This document shows positions 25,849-35,222 of a DNA stretch of 64,000 bases, piece by piece (the stretch's first letter is position 1; the number at the start of each line of letters is the position of its first letter). The position numbers and the translations under genes are program-made. The stretch comes from Sedimentibacter acidaminivorans. GTDB lineage: Bacteria; Bacillota; Clostridia; Tissierellales; Sedimentibacteraceae. The notes beneath the pieces are model-generated. The model was not told the DNA's origin, ran no database searches, and saw only the letters and a program-made list of their open reading frames with translations. The DNA lies in NCBI RefSeq assembly GCF_017873955.1, contig NZ_JAGGKS010000001.1, positions 1-64,000 of the forward strand, in the 5' to 3' direction.

Positions 25849-26565
25849 TTATTCAAGTTCACTTGAATCAACTGGAACTGCATACTTAAATTCTTTTTCA
25901 CCATCATACCTATTTACCACTATCTCACTAAGATACTCAGTATTTATAGTAAATCCTATTTCATTCATCTGAGTTACAATTCCACCAACAAAATTCAACG
26001 AAGCCTCTATTGTCCTTGAGTTACCAATTGCCTTAATTTCAAGAGGTAATACTAATGCTACACCATTTACATTAATATGATCTAGAACCGGTACTATTTC
26101 TGTATAATTTGTATATCTTTGGCCATTAATAGATATCGCTTCAACTCCAGCATTATTTAAATAACTAATTAAAGCCAATATATACTGATGGCTATATGCG
26201 AGATTTACATATGAATTAGTATCTGAATCTATTGTAATTACTGCACCTGGACCTTTAACATCGTAATATCCTGACAAAATTTTTTGTTTACTTAATTCAC
26301 CTTTTACTTCATTAATTTGATTTTCCTTAGCTATTGATTTTTCTTCACTAATTTTCACTTCTTCTCTCAGTCTATCTATTTCTTCCCTTAGTTTACTCTT
26401 TTCAACACTTAGTTCTGCGAGTTCTTTATTTAAGTTTCTTGTTTTTTCATCCTGTGTCGTATTGTCGCCAAGTATATTTTGAGTTGTTTGATATTGCATT
26501 ATTATAAAAATACCTAATGCAATGCTTATAATAAATAATATTGCTTTTTGAACTGCTTTTTTCAT
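25849..26565 (-). CDS. DUF881 family protein (YlxW/YlxX-like), first of two
   Basis: A 238-residue DUF881 protein. A basic N-terminus (MKKAVQK) and a membrane helix are followed by a long coiled coil (about 38-95, rich in Glu/Lys/Leu) and the conserved part KILSGYYDVKGPGAVITIDSD, LISYLNNAGVEAISINGQRY and VNGVALVLPLEIKAIGN. It is probably anchored in the membrane with its domain outside. GGAGG seven bases before ATG 26565 sets the start, which abuts the ftsQ stop codon. Paralogous to the next gene. Confidence 0.9.
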   Translation of the reverse strand: MKKAVQKAILFIISIALGIFIIMQYQTTQNILGDNTTQDEKTRNLNKELAELSVEKSKLREEIDRLREEVKISEEKSIAKENQINEVKGELSKQKILSGYYDVKGPGAVITIDSDTNSYVNLAYSHQYILALISYLNNAGVEAISINGQRYTNYTEIVPVLDHINVNGVALVLPLEIKAIGNSRTIEASLNFVGGIVTQMNEIGFTINTEYLSEIVVNRYDGEKEFKYAVPVDSSELE

Positions 26566-27365
26566 TAAATATCCTCCCATTGAAAATCCTCTATGTATAC
26601 AGGACTATCCCCTTTTGTAAAATCTATTAAATCTAATGTTACCGTTAAATTATTATTAAGTCTTTTATTAATAATTTCCATAGCAAATGAAATTTGATAT
26701 TTTGCATCATCTTCTAAATTAATTTTTATTTTAGCTCCATATTCAGTATCTAAAAGAACTGCATTATCACTTAAAACTGTCAATTCATTAATTGTATCGC
26801 TACCAAATTCACTAAAACTATATTCTAAAGTTTTAAATACTGTATTTATATCATCTATTCCTTTAAACTCTACTGGTTCCCCTACATTGTATATCACATC
26901 AGTGAAACTTTCAATAGTTATTAATTTGCTTTTTTCATTATATACATTTAAAATTACACCATCTTTATCTATTATGATATATTCATTATTAAAGCTTATT
27001 TGATATTGTTCTTGTCTTTCATTTATTTCAATATATATTCTATCAGGAAGCTCATAGACTATTCTAGCTGTTTTAACATATATTTCTTTTTCAAGATTTT
27101 CCCTTACTTTAGATCTATCTACTTTAAATATTTTTTCTCCAAGTTCTATTCCTGATTTTTCAATTATATAGTCAGTTTCATAGGAAAAATTACCTACTAT
27201 ATCTATACCTTTGATATCTAAATAATCTGTTTTAAATGCAACATGGTAAATACAAAAAACAATAAATACAGCAGCTGAAAAAAAAGCTGCCGTACTAATA
27301 AAAGACTTCCTAATTTTTCTCTTTTTCTTTCGCTTTTTCTTTTGTTCCTTGCTTCTCTTAGCCAT
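26565..27365 (-). CDS. ftsQ: Cell division protein FtsQ/DivIB
   Basis: A 266-residue bitopic protein: a very basic cytoplasmic N-terminus (KRSKEQKKKRKKKRKIRKS), one membrane helix (about 24-42) and an extracytoplasmic POTRA domain starting DYLDIKGIDIVGNFSYETDYII with the conserved E/S-G pattern, followed by the FtsQ beta domain. It joins FtsL and DivIC in the divisome. AAGGAT lies upstream of the ATG. A 171-base palindromic element separates it from murA upstream, so its expression may depend on that structure or on a promoter inside it. Confidence 0.92.
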   Translation of the reverse strand: MAKRSKEQKKKRKKKRKIRKSFISTAAFFSAAVFIVFCIYHVAFKTDYLDIKGIDIVGNFSYETDYIIEKSGIELGEKIFKVDRSKVRENLEKEIYVKTARIVYELPDRIYIEINERQEQYQISFNNEYIIIDKDGVILNVYNEKSKLITIESFTDVIYNVGEPVEFKGIDDINTVFKTLEYSFSEFGSDTINELTVLSDNAVLLDTEYGAKIKINLEDDAKYQISFAMEIINKRLNNNLTVTLDLIDFTKGDSPVYIEDFQWEDI

Positions 27366-27445
27366 CGCTTTATCCTTGTTTATCTTTTGTTTGTCTTTGT
27401 TTTTGTTTTTCTCTTTAGTATTTTTTAATATTTAACTTTGTACAT

Positions 27446-27616
27446 GTGAGAGAAATATAATATTTCATTCTGACTCAACGCACATTTTGTGAAATTGTAC
27501 GAAATATTTAAAACAGTTTTGGCATCTTTAGCGTAGCGGATGATGCCATTGTTTTAATTATTGAAGTTACAATTTCCAAAATTTTAGTAGGAGGAATTAA
27601 ATATTATATTTCTCAC
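27446..27616. repeat. Palindromic repeat element, copy A (between murA and ftsQ)
   Basis: A 171-base element whose ends GTGAGAGAAATATAATATTT and AAATATTATATTTCTCAC are inverted repeats. Inside, ATTTTGTGAAATTGTA faces TACAATTTCCAAAAT, AAAACA faces TGTTTT, and GGCATC faces GATGCC around an apical loop TTTAGCGTAGCGG. The whole element can fold as one long hairpin. It shares its core with copies B and C at 57.1-57.5 kb but has different outer arms. There is no coding capacity. Confidence 0.85.
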
Positions 27617-27629
27617 TACCTTCTACGTT

Positions 27630-27654
27630 AGGAGGAATTAAATATTATATTTCT
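27630..27654. repeat. Extra copy of the right end of element A, overlapping the murA stop
   Basis: The 25-base sequence at 27589-27613, the right end of element A, is repeated exactly at 27630-27654 after 16 unrelated bases. The second copy contains the murA stop codon (27645-27647) and the last codons (…TEI). Confidence 0.85.
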
Positions 27655-28901
27655 GTTATTATTACTCCTAAACTCCTTAATTTATCCATAAATTTTTCAT
27701 AACCTCTATTTATATGATAAATATCATTTACCTTTGTAGTTCCTTCAGCACCTATAGCTGCAATTACTAAAGCAGCACCACCTCGTAAATCCTTTGAATC
27801 AACTTCAGCACCATAAAGCCTTGGCACACCATTAATTACCGCAACTCTTCCTACAGTAGTTATATCAGCACCCATTTTTTTTAGTTCTGGCACATGCTTA
27901 TATCTACTATCAAATACAGTCTCTTCAATAATTGTATTGCCATTTGCAGTTGCCATAGATGCCATAAATTGCGCTTGCATATCAGTAGGAAAACCTGGAT
28001 AAGGTTGAGTAGAAACTTTTTCTAGAGAACGAAGGCGACCTCTATTGGTCACTACTATGGTTTCATGAGTTTCTCTAATTTCTAATCCTGCATCTTCATA
28101 CAAGGATGTAATTGATTTAAAATGCTCTTTTTCAATATTTTTTATGTATATTTTACTCTTTAACGATGATGCAGCACTTAAATAAGTTCCAGCTTCTATA
28201 CGATCCGAAATAATTTTGTATTCTAATATATCTTTTTCTTCATTCTTTTTACCTTCAATAACAATAGTTCCTGTACCTGCACCTCTTACAGAAAATCCAC
28301 TTTTATTCAAAAAATTCTGCAAATCAACTATTTCAGGCTCTTTAGCAGCATTATATATAGTTGTATTGCCAGGTGCACTAACAGCAAATAACATTATATT
28401 TTCTGTAGCGCCTACACTTGGATAATCAAGCTGTATTTCGCATCCCTTTGGATTATTTACAGAACCAAATAATATTCCATTTTTCTCATGTATTTCCGCC
28501 CCTAATTTTCTTAATCCTTTCAAATGTAAATCAATTGGCCTGAGTCCAATTTCACAACCACCTGGAAATGCAACTTCAACATTTCCTGTTCTAGATAACA
28601 CAGCCCCCATTAAAATAATTGAGGATCTAATTTTTTTTACTAGATTTTCTGGTACTGAGTGCGTATTCAATTCTCTTGTGTCAATTAAAGCAATACCATT
28701 ATCATACTGGGTTTTACAACCCATGCTTGAAAGTATTTCAAACATCATCCTTACATCTTCAATATCGGGTATATTTTCAATTATGTATTCTCTACCAACA
28801 ATAACAGTACTTGCTATAATAGGAAGTGCAGCATTTTTTGAACCACCTATTTCTACAATTCCTTCTAAATTATTTATTCCTTCTATAATAAAGCTTCCCA
28901 T
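27645..28901 (-). CDS. murA: UDP-N-acetylglucosamine 1-carboxyvinyltransferase
   Basis: A 418-residue EPT/RTPC-fold enzyme. GSKNAALPIIASTV near the N-terminus, the catalytic-cysteine loop PGGCEIGLRPIDLHLKGL at about 112-129, and YPGFPTDMQAQFMA identify MurA. It transfers enolpyruvate from PEP to UDP-GlcNAc, the first committed step of peptidoglycan synthesis, and the cysteine is the fosfomycin target. GGAGGG five bases before ATG 28901 sets the start. Its final codons lie in a repeat-element arm. It occupies the place after murG where murB is often found. Confidence 0.96.
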   Translation of the reverse strand: MGSFIIEGINNLEGIVEIGGSKNAALPIIASTVIVGREYIIENIPDIEDVRMMFEILSSMGCKTQYDNGIALIDTRELNTHSVPENLVKKIRSSIILMGAVLSRTGNVEVAFPGGCEIGLRPIDLHLKGLRKLGAEIHEKNGILFGSVNNPKGCEIQLDYPSVGATENIMLFAVSAPGNTTIYNAAKEPEIVDLQNFLNKSGFSVRGAGTGTIVIEGKKNEEKDILEYKIISDRIEAGTYLSAASSLKSKIYIKNIEKEHFKSITSLYEDAGLEIRETHETIVVTNRGRLRSLEKVSTQPYPGFPTDMQAQFMASMATANGNTIIEETVFDSRYKHVPELKKMGADITTVGRVAVINGVPRLYGAEVDSKDLRGGAALVIAAIGAEGTTKVNDIYHINRGYEKFMDKLRSLGVIITEI

Positions 28902-28965
28902 TTTATCCCTCCGCAACAAGTTACATACATAATATATGTTATGCAAACTTTCCTCACTTGTTACT

Positions 28966-30087
28966 TCATATAGCTTTACTGTTTACCAGATTTTGCATTG
29001 CTTCATATATTTTATCTTCCACATTAGTATTGCCAAGTTTCTTTGAATTCAAAGCCATTGTATTAAGTGTATTTTTATTTTCAATAATTTCCTCGATTGA
29101 GTTTATAAGAGTTATACCATCTAAATTCTTTTCAAGAATCACTTTAGCAGCACCCTTTTTTTCTAATGCCCTTGCATTATATTCTTGATGATTTTCTGCA
29201 GTATATGTTTTTGGAATTAATATAGAAGGAACTCCCACAGCTGTTATTTCAGCTATTGTAATCGCACCTGCGCTCCCAATGACAATATCACTAGCAGATA
29301 AAGCAGTTGGAGCATCATACATATAGTCCTTAATTTCAATATTATTTTTTATATCTAAGTTTCTTTGCTTTAGTTCTTCATTAAAGCTATCATACAACCT
29401 TTTTCCAGTTACATGAATAATCTTTATATTAATCTTACCACTATATCTTTTTATAACCTCTAACATTGCATTATTTAAGCTTACCTGTCCACCACTTCCA
29501 CCAAATGAATATATTAAAATATCATCACTTTTTAAGTTGTAAAACTTTCTAGATTTTCTTCGATCTGCAACCAAGATATCTTTTCTCACAGGATTTCCTA
29601 CCATAATTAATTTATGTCTAATATTTTCCGGGAAATAATTTCGTGCTTCATTAAAGCTTATTCCTATTAAATCAACTACCTTTGCTAGCAATTTATTTGT
29701 AACACCTGGAAAAACATTTTGTTCATGTATCATAGTTGGTATTTTCTTTAATGATGCTGCAAGAACAACTGGTCCACAAACATAACCACCAGTTCCTACA
29801 ACTATATCTGGCTTAAATTCTTTAATTATTTTATTTGCTTCTATAACACCTTTAGCTGAAGCAAATAAAGTTTTTATATTCTCTAAACTTATTTTTCTAC
29901 GTAGAAATTTAGCCGTTACTGACTTAAACTCAAAACCTTCTTTTGGAACAAGTTCACTTTCCATTCCTGTCTTTGTGCCTACATACAACACAATATTTGA
30001 ATCATCCTTAGACTTAACTTTTTGAGCAATAGCCAAAGCAGGATTTATATGTCCACCTGTTCCTCCACCTGTTATTAAAACTCTCAT
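28966..30087 (-). CDS. murG: UDP-N-acetylglucosamine--lipid I GlcNAc transferase
   Basis: A 373-residue GT28 glycosyltransferase. ITGGGTGGHINPALAIA at the N-terminus, GTGGYVCGPVVLAA, HEQNVFPGVTNKLLA and the C-terminal SAGAITIAEITAVGVPSILIP are the MurG signature. It adds GlcNAc to lipid I on the inner face of the membrane to make lipid II. The frame allows starts at 30111, 30099 and 30087; MRVLITGGGTGG at 30087 is the family N-terminus, but no start has an ideal ribosome site (AAGGA is 12 bases away). Confidence 0.95.
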   Translation of the reverse strand: MRVLITGGGTGGHINPALAIAQKVKSKDDSNIVLYVGTKTGMESELVPKEGFEFKSVTAKFLRRKISLENIKTLFASAKGVIEANKIIKEFKPDIVVGTGGYVCGPVVLAASLKKIPTMIHEQNVFPGVTNKLLAKVVDLIGISFNEARNYFPENIRHKLIMVGNPVRKDILVADRRKSRKFYNLKSDDILIYSFGGSGGQVSLNNAMLEVIKRYSGKINIKIIHVTGKRLYDSFNEELKQRNLDIKNNIEIKDYMYDAPTALSASDIVIGSAGAITIAEITAVGVPSILIPKTYTAENHQEYNARALEKKGAAKVILEKNLDGITLINSIEEIIENKNTLNTMALNSKKLGNTNVEDKIYEAMQNLVNSKAI

Positions 30088-30128
30088 AATTAATCCCATT
30101 CCTTCGTGCATAGCACAATAATTATTTA

Positions 30129-31238
30129 TTACGAATTGGAATACTTAGAAATATTTAAAAGTATTCCCATTGATATCAGCAAAAACAAAAGTGACGAACC
30201 TCCAGCACTTATAAAAGGTAATGCTCTCCCGGTTGGTGGCATTGATGATGTTGAAACTGCAATATGTATTAAAAATTGAACTAAGACTAATGTAGTCATC
30301 CCAAGTGCTACCATTCCACCATAAAAATCAATATTATTCAATGCAATTCTAAGCCCTCTCCAAGCAAATATCACAAACAAAAGCATAATTACAACACACC
30401 CTATAAAACCTAATTCTTCGCCTATTATAGAAAAAATAAAATCATTATAAGGCTCTGGTAAATAAAAAAACTTTTGTCTGCTTTTTCCTATACCCATACC
30501 AAAAAGTCCTCCGGTACCTAAAGCATACAAAGATTGAACTATTTGCCATCCTTCATTTTGCATATATTTAAATGGGTCAAAAAAAACAATTACCCTAGTA
30601 ATTCTATAAGGCTGCATGGCAATCAAAACAACAACACCTGCAATACCAGCCAAAACCGTTCCTACTAAATGACGTATCTTAGCTCCAGCACAAAAGAACA
30701 TTACTATCAAAGTCAATCCCAAAATAATAGATGTACTTAAGTCATCTTGAATAGCTATTAATCCACAAAACAATCCTATGGCAAGCATAGATGGAATAAA
30801 GCCTTTTTTAAATTCACCAATATGTTTTCGATTTCTATCAAAGAAATCTGCCATATATAAAACTCCACCTATTTTTATTATTTCAGATGGCTGAACATTT
30901 AATCCTGCAATATTTATCCATCTTTGAGCACCATTAGAAGCTACACCGATAACTAGCGTTAACAATGCTGAACCAACGCAAGTAAAAAGTATAATTTTAT
31001 TTAATCGTCCATATATTTTATAATGTATGTTTGAAACAAATATCATGGCTACTAATCCTAAAACGGCTGCAAATACCTGTTTTTTTAAGAAATAAAAAGG
31101 TTGACCATTAAATTTATAATAACCATCAGGATAGCTCGAACTATACACCATCAAAAAGCCAATTAAAACTAATACTACTATTACAAGCACTAAAATCCAA
31201 TCAACAGATTTTTTATTAACTTTTCGTGCACTCTCCAT
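30129..31238 (-). CDS. ftsW: SEDS peptidoglycan polymerase FtsW/SpoVE
   Basis: A 369-residue polytopic protein with about ten membrane helices. SEDS signatures: GVASNGAQRWINIAGLNVQPSEIIKI in the first half, LYALGTGGLFGMGIGKSRQKFFYLPEPYNDFIF in the centre and TGRALPFISAGGSSLL near the end, containing the conserved Trp-Ile and Asp-Phe-Ile-Phe elements (quoted in parts). It polymerises glycan strands from lipid II together with a class B PBP, here most likely the SpoVD-type protein of the same cluster. Its start overlaps the end of murD by 23 bases. Confidence 0.93.
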   Translation of the reverse strand: MESARKVNKKSVDWILVLVIVVLVLIGFLMVYSSSYPDGYYKFNGQPFYFLKKQVFAAVLGLVAMIFVSNIHYKIYGRLNKIILFTCVGSALLTLVIGVASNGAQRWINIAGLNVQPSEIIKIGGVLYMADFFDRNRKHIGEFKKGFIPSMLAIGLFCGLIAIQDDLSTSIILGLTLIVMFFCAGAKIRHLVGTVLAGIAGVVVLIAMQPYRITRVIVFFDPFKYMQNEGWQIVQSLYALGTGGLFGMGIGKSRQKFFYLPEPYNDFIFSIIGEELGFIGCVVIMLLFVIFAWRGLRIALNNIDFYGGMVALGMTTLVLVQFLIHIAVSTSSMPPTGRALPFISAGGSSLLFLLISMGILLNISKYSNS

Positions 31239-32583
31239 AATATTTTACCCTTTCCTTAAAGTCTTTACCTCTTACCTCATAGTTAGGGTACATTCCCCAA
31301 CTTGCACATGCGGGAGAAAGTACGACATTATCACCTTTACAGCTTAATTCAAAACATTTTTTTACTGCTTCATCCATATTACAAACCCTGTGTATATTAT
31401 CAAACCCGTGTTTGCGAGCACATTTTTCAATTTCATCTGCTGTCTGACCCAATAATACCAATGCTTTTACTTTATTATCAAAAGAATCTATAAACTCATC
31501 ATACTTAGATTTTTTATCATACCCTCCTGCAATAAGAATTATTGGTTTTTCAATACCCTGAACTGCTTTTATAGAAGCGTCAGGATTAGTTCCTTTTGAA
31601 TCATTGTAAAACTTAACTTCATTGTATTCACCAGAAAACTCTAACCTATGTTCTACACCTTTAAACTCTTTTAATACTAGAGCTATAGTTTCAGGTTTAA
31701 TGCCAAGCGCTATAGACGCACCTGCAGCTGCAAGAGCATTTTCAACATTGTGTTTACCTGGTATAAATATGTCACTAATATCAACAATAAAAGAAGTAGC
31801 ATTTTCATTTTTATATATCATTTTACCATCTTTAACAAAAATTCCATTTTCTAAAGTTCTTTCTGCACTAAAAAATATTATTTTTGCTTTAATATTTTTA
31901 CTATAATTTCTAATGGTTTCATCTTCATAATTTAGTATTGCATAATCATTTTCATCTTGATTTCTAACATTATTAAACTTAGTTTCTATATAATTTTCTA
32001 TAGTATTATGGAAATCTAAATGATCCGGGCTTATATTAGTTAATACACTAATATGTGGCTTAAAATTATATGTACCTGCTAGTTGAAAACTACTTGTTTC
32101 TGCAACTAGAATTTCATCTGATCCTGCATTTAAGGTATCATAAAACATACCATATCCAATATTGCCTGTTAGCTTATATTTTTTACCACTTTCTTTTATT
32201 ATTTCTCCAATTAAAGTTGTTGTTGTCGTTTTACCATTTGTACCTGTTATAGATACTATAGTAGATTTGTTAATCATATACGATGCCTCAATGTCACTTA
32301 TAACTTTGATGTTTTTTTTGTTTAATTTTTGAATCAAAGGCATATCATACTTTATTCCGGGACTTTTAATAGCTAATTCTACATCTCCTATATTTAAATC
32401 ATCATTTGCAAAATAGTACTTTGCATCTATGCCCTCAAGCTCATTTAACCTTTCAGTTAATTTTTCTTTTGGTGATTCATCATAAACAAGAATTTGAGCA
32501 TTAAGTGCATTTAATCCCTTTACGCATGCAACTCCCGAAACACCAAGACCTATAACAAGTATTTTTTTATTTTCTATACACAT
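31216..32583 (-). CDS. murD: UDP-N-acetylmuramoyl-L-alanine--D-glutamate ligase
   Basis: A 455-residue Mur ligase: N-terminal VIGLGVSGVACVKGLN, ATP loop ITGTNGKTTTTTLIGE near residue 112, ETSSFQL, FKGVEHRLEF and KFYNDSKGTNPDA, with LSPACASWGMYPNYEVRG in the C-terminal domain. It adds D-glutamate to UDP-MurNAc-L-Ala in the cytoplasm. The gene lies between mraY and ftsW as in most dcw clusters, with translational overlap into ftsW. Confidence 0.96.
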   Translation of the reverse strand: MCIENKKILVIGLGVSGVACVKGLNALNAQILVYDESPKEKLTERLNELEGIDAKYYFANDDLNIGDVELAIKSPGIKYDMPLIQKLNKKNIKVISDIEASYMINKSTIVSITGTNGKTTTTTLIGEIIKESGKKYKLTGNIGYGMFYDTLNAGSDEILVAETSSFQLAGTYNFKPHISVLTNISPDHLDFHNTIENYIETKFNNVRNQDENDYAILNYEDETIRNYSKNIKAKIIFFSAERTLENGIFVKDGKMIYKNENATSFIVDISDIFIPGKHNVENALAAAGASIALGIKPETIALVLKEFKGVEHRLEFSGEYNEVKFYNDSKGTNPDASIKAVQGIEKPIILIAGGYDKKSKYDEFIDSFDNKVKALVLLGQTADEIEKCARKHGFDNIHRVCNMDEAVKKCFELSCKGDNVVLSPACASWGMYPNYEVRGKDFKERVKYYGECTKS

Positions 32584-32634
32584 TTTAAACCTCTCATCTC
32601 CTATTAAAAAAGCCGTCTAATAAATTTTATGTTG

Positions 32635-33609
32635 TTAAATAAAATAAATTCCTATAAACGCTAATATTACTGTAATAAACCAAAAAACACCTACAACTTT
32701 TGTTTCTTTCCATCCACACATTTCAAAATGATGGTGAAGAGGTGCCATTTTAAATATTCTTTTTCTAGTTTTCTTAAAATACGCAACTTGAATTATAACT
32801 GATAAAGCCTCTGCAAAATATATTCCACCTATAATTGGAATAACAAGTATTAAATTAGTCATAACAGCAACTGCTGCCACTGCTCCACCCAATGCAAGTG
32901 ACCCTGTATCACCCATAAAAACTTTAGCTGGATGCGCATTATGTTTTAAAAATCCCAAGCACGAACCTGATACAGAAGCACTAATTATTGCTATGCCTTG
33001 ATACGCTTCGTTAGTAGATATCCGAGTGTTTGCAATTAAGCTAAATGCAGCCATAACTATTAGTGTAACACCAGTATTAAGCCCATCTAACCCATCTGTT
33101 AAATTTACTGCATTTACTATTCCCAAAACAACAAATACAGTAAATGGTATATACAATACTCCCAAATCTATATATGTATTAATAAATGGAATTAATAGTA
33201 TTGTTTTATTTACACTGAATCTCGAACCGTAAACAGCAAGCAAAACTGCAAAAATCAACTGTCCAATAATTTTTTGATATGCCCTTAAACCTAAATTTCT
33301 TTTTAGTACTACTTTAATGTAATCATCAACAAACCCAATGAAACCAAATCCTACTATGAAAAATGTTACTACAATTATTTCTTTTGAATAATATCCGCTT
33401 GTTGCTATTGATATTACAATTCCAAGTATTATTAAAACTCCACCCATTGTAGGCGTACCTGATTTAGCTAAATGTGACTTAGGTCCCTCCTCTCGGATGC
33501 TTTGTCCAACTTTTAATCTCTTTAATAAAGGGATAATTACAGGACCTAAAAATAATACTATTAAGAATGAAACTGTAATTACCCTAATGACTAGTATGCT
33601 ATCTTGCAT
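32635..33609 (-). CDS. mraY: Phospho-N-acetylmuramoyl-pentapeptide-transferase
   Basis: A 324-residue polytopic enzyme with about ten helices. GTPTMGGVLII near residue 50, FVDDYIKV with the catalytic aspartates near 93, NLTDGLDGLNTG and MGDTGSLALGG, and the MraY-specific APLHHHFEMCGW near residue 290 are present. It transfers phospho-MurNAc-pentapeptide to undecaprenyl phosphate to make lipid I. AAGGAG precedes the ATG. It directly follows murE; murF, normally between them, is absent. Confidence 0.97.
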   Translation of the reverse strand: MQDSILVIRVITVSFLIVLFLGPVIIPLLKRLKVGQSIREEGPKSHLAKSGTPTMGGVLIILGIVISIATSGYYSKEIIVVTFFIVGFGFIGFVDDYIKVVLKRNLGLRAYQKIIGQLIFAVLLAVYGSRFSVNKTILLIPFINTYIDLGVLYIPFTVFVVLGIVNAVNLTDGLDGLNTGVTLIVMAAFSLIANTRISTNEAYQGIAIISASVSGSCLGFLKHNAHPAKVFMGDTGSLALGGAVAAVAVMTNLILVIPIIGGIYFAEALSVIIQVAYFKKTRKRIFKMAPLHHHFEMCGWKETKVVGVFWFITVILAFIGIYFI

Positions 33610-33630
33610 TTTTCTCTCCTTAATTCGATC

Positions 33631-35118
33631 TTAGTTCTTTCTTAAGCCATGTTTTTGTTCAATTTCTTTAATCGCCCTTTTAGCAATGGTTGTTTCATCA
33701 TATGGAATTTTTTCGACTCCCATATCCTGATATGGCTCTGTTGATTTTCCCGCTAGTAATATTACATCTTTACTCTGGTAATTGTCAATAGCATAATATA
33801 TCGCTTCATCGCGCTCAATTATAATTTTATATTTACCACCTGATTTTTCAACACCTTGTGCAATTTCCATACATATATCATACGGATTTTCAAATCTTGG
33901 ATTATCTGATGTCAATATACTTAAATCGCAATATTTACCAGATATTTCACCCATTGGTGCACGCCTTGATAAATCTCTTTCTCCTCCAGCCCCAAACATA
34001 ACTATTTTTCTTGCTTCAGCAAATTCATTTATAGTATCCATTACTTTTTGCAAACCATCTGGTGTATGTGCAAAATCTAATATTACTGTGCAATCCAAAG
34101 CTGTTTCTAATATTTGAAATCTACCTGTTACACCTTTAAATTCACTTAGTGAATTAACTATATCATTTAAATCTACTCCAAGAGAATATGCTGCCCCAAG
34201 AGCACCTAAAGAATTCAGCACACTAAATTTACCTGGAGTTTTTACATGAATCTTTTTAATTATTCCTTTAATATTACAATCAAAACTTGTTCCCTTCATT
34301 GTAGTAATGAGATTAGATGCCTTTATATCTGCCTCATTATCTATTCCATATGACATAGCTTTTATACCATCATCTATAAGTTCTTTATAAAGTCTTTCAC
34401 CATATGGATCATCAATATTTATAATATTATTTGTCTTAGTTTTATAAAAAAGTTTTTTCTTAGCATTATAATAATTTTCCATAGTTTTATGAAAATCTAA
34501 ATGATCTCTTGTTAAATTAGTAAATATTCCAACATCTATTGAAATTTCGTCCACTCTATTTAATTCAAGGGCATGCGATGAAACTTCCATAAAGCAATGT
34601 GTAATTGATTTTTCTACCATTTTACTTAAATAATTTTGATTATCTGTTGACTCAGGAGTAGTATTATCAGTTTTTATTTTTTCGCCATCAATTAAAGTAC
34701 CCATTGTACCAATTATACCAGACTTTTCTTTTAAATAATCATATATTCCCTTTAACAAATATGTTGTACTTGTCTTACCATTAGTTCCTGTTATTCCTAT
34801 AATATTTATTTTTTTCGAAGGATAACCATATATTACATTTGCAACTGATGCCATGGAAGCTCTTGACGATTTTACTAACAAGAAATTACTAATATCTTTT
34901 AAATTATCTGGAATATATTCACATATTACAGCTGATGCTCCATTTTTTATTGCATCACTTATATACTTGTGTCCATTGGCTGTGAATCCTTTTATAGCAA
35001 CAAAAATATCTCCTTGTTTTACCTTTTTAGAATCACAAGATATTCCGGTAATATCTATTTCATTATTTCCAGTATAATTTTCATACTCTATTTCTTTTAA
35101 CAAATCAATTATATACAT
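33631..35118 (-). CDS. murE: UDP-MurNAc-L-Ala-D-Glu--diamino acid ligase
   Basis: A 495-residue Mur ligase. DITGISCDSKKVKQGDIFVA, the ATP loop IIGITGTNGKTSTTYLLKG and the C-terminal SDNPRFENP are present. The DNPR motif is the meso-diaminopimelate specificity signature (lysine enzymes differ), so the stem peptide probably carries meso-DAP. The long frame reaches 35184, but GAGGAG seven bases before ATG 35118 and the family N-terminus MYIIDLLKEI fix the start. It precedes mraY without the usual murF. Confidence 0.95.
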   Translation of the reverse strand: MYIIDLLKEIEYENYTGNNEIDITGISCDSKKVKQGDIFVAIKGFTANGHKYISDAIKNGASAVICEYIPDNLKDISNFLLVKSSRASMASVANVIYGYPSKKINIIGITGTNGKTSTTYLLKGIYDYLKEKSGIIGTMGTLIDGEKIKTDNTTPESTDNQNYLSKMVEKSITHCFMEVSSHALELNRVDEISIDVGIFTNLTRDHLDFHKTMENYYNAKKKLFYKTKTNNIINIDDPYGERLYKELIDDGIKAMSYGIDNEADIKASNLITTMKGTSFDCNIKGIIKKIHVKTPGKFSVLNSLGALGAAYSLGVDLNDIVNSLSEFKGVTGRFQILETALDCTVILDFAHTPDGLQKVMDTINEFAEARKIVMFGAGGERDLSRRAPMGEISGKYCDLSILTSDNPRFENPYDICMEIAQGVEKSGGKYKIIIERDEAIYYAIDNYQSKDVILLAGKSTEPYQDMGVEKIPYDETTIAKRAIKEIEQKHGLRKN

Positions 35119-35222
35119 ATTTGAACTCCTCTTTTTATTGTAAGCTATTTTAGCAATTTTATCATATTTAAAATGCAACTTCAATTATGAAATTAGTATT
35201 TCAAAAATAAAGTTGCATTACT

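Noticed and set aside
27366-27644. Insertion sequence with transposase between murA and ftsQ
   Set aside because: No reading frame of transposase size; the region is a non-coding palindromic element.
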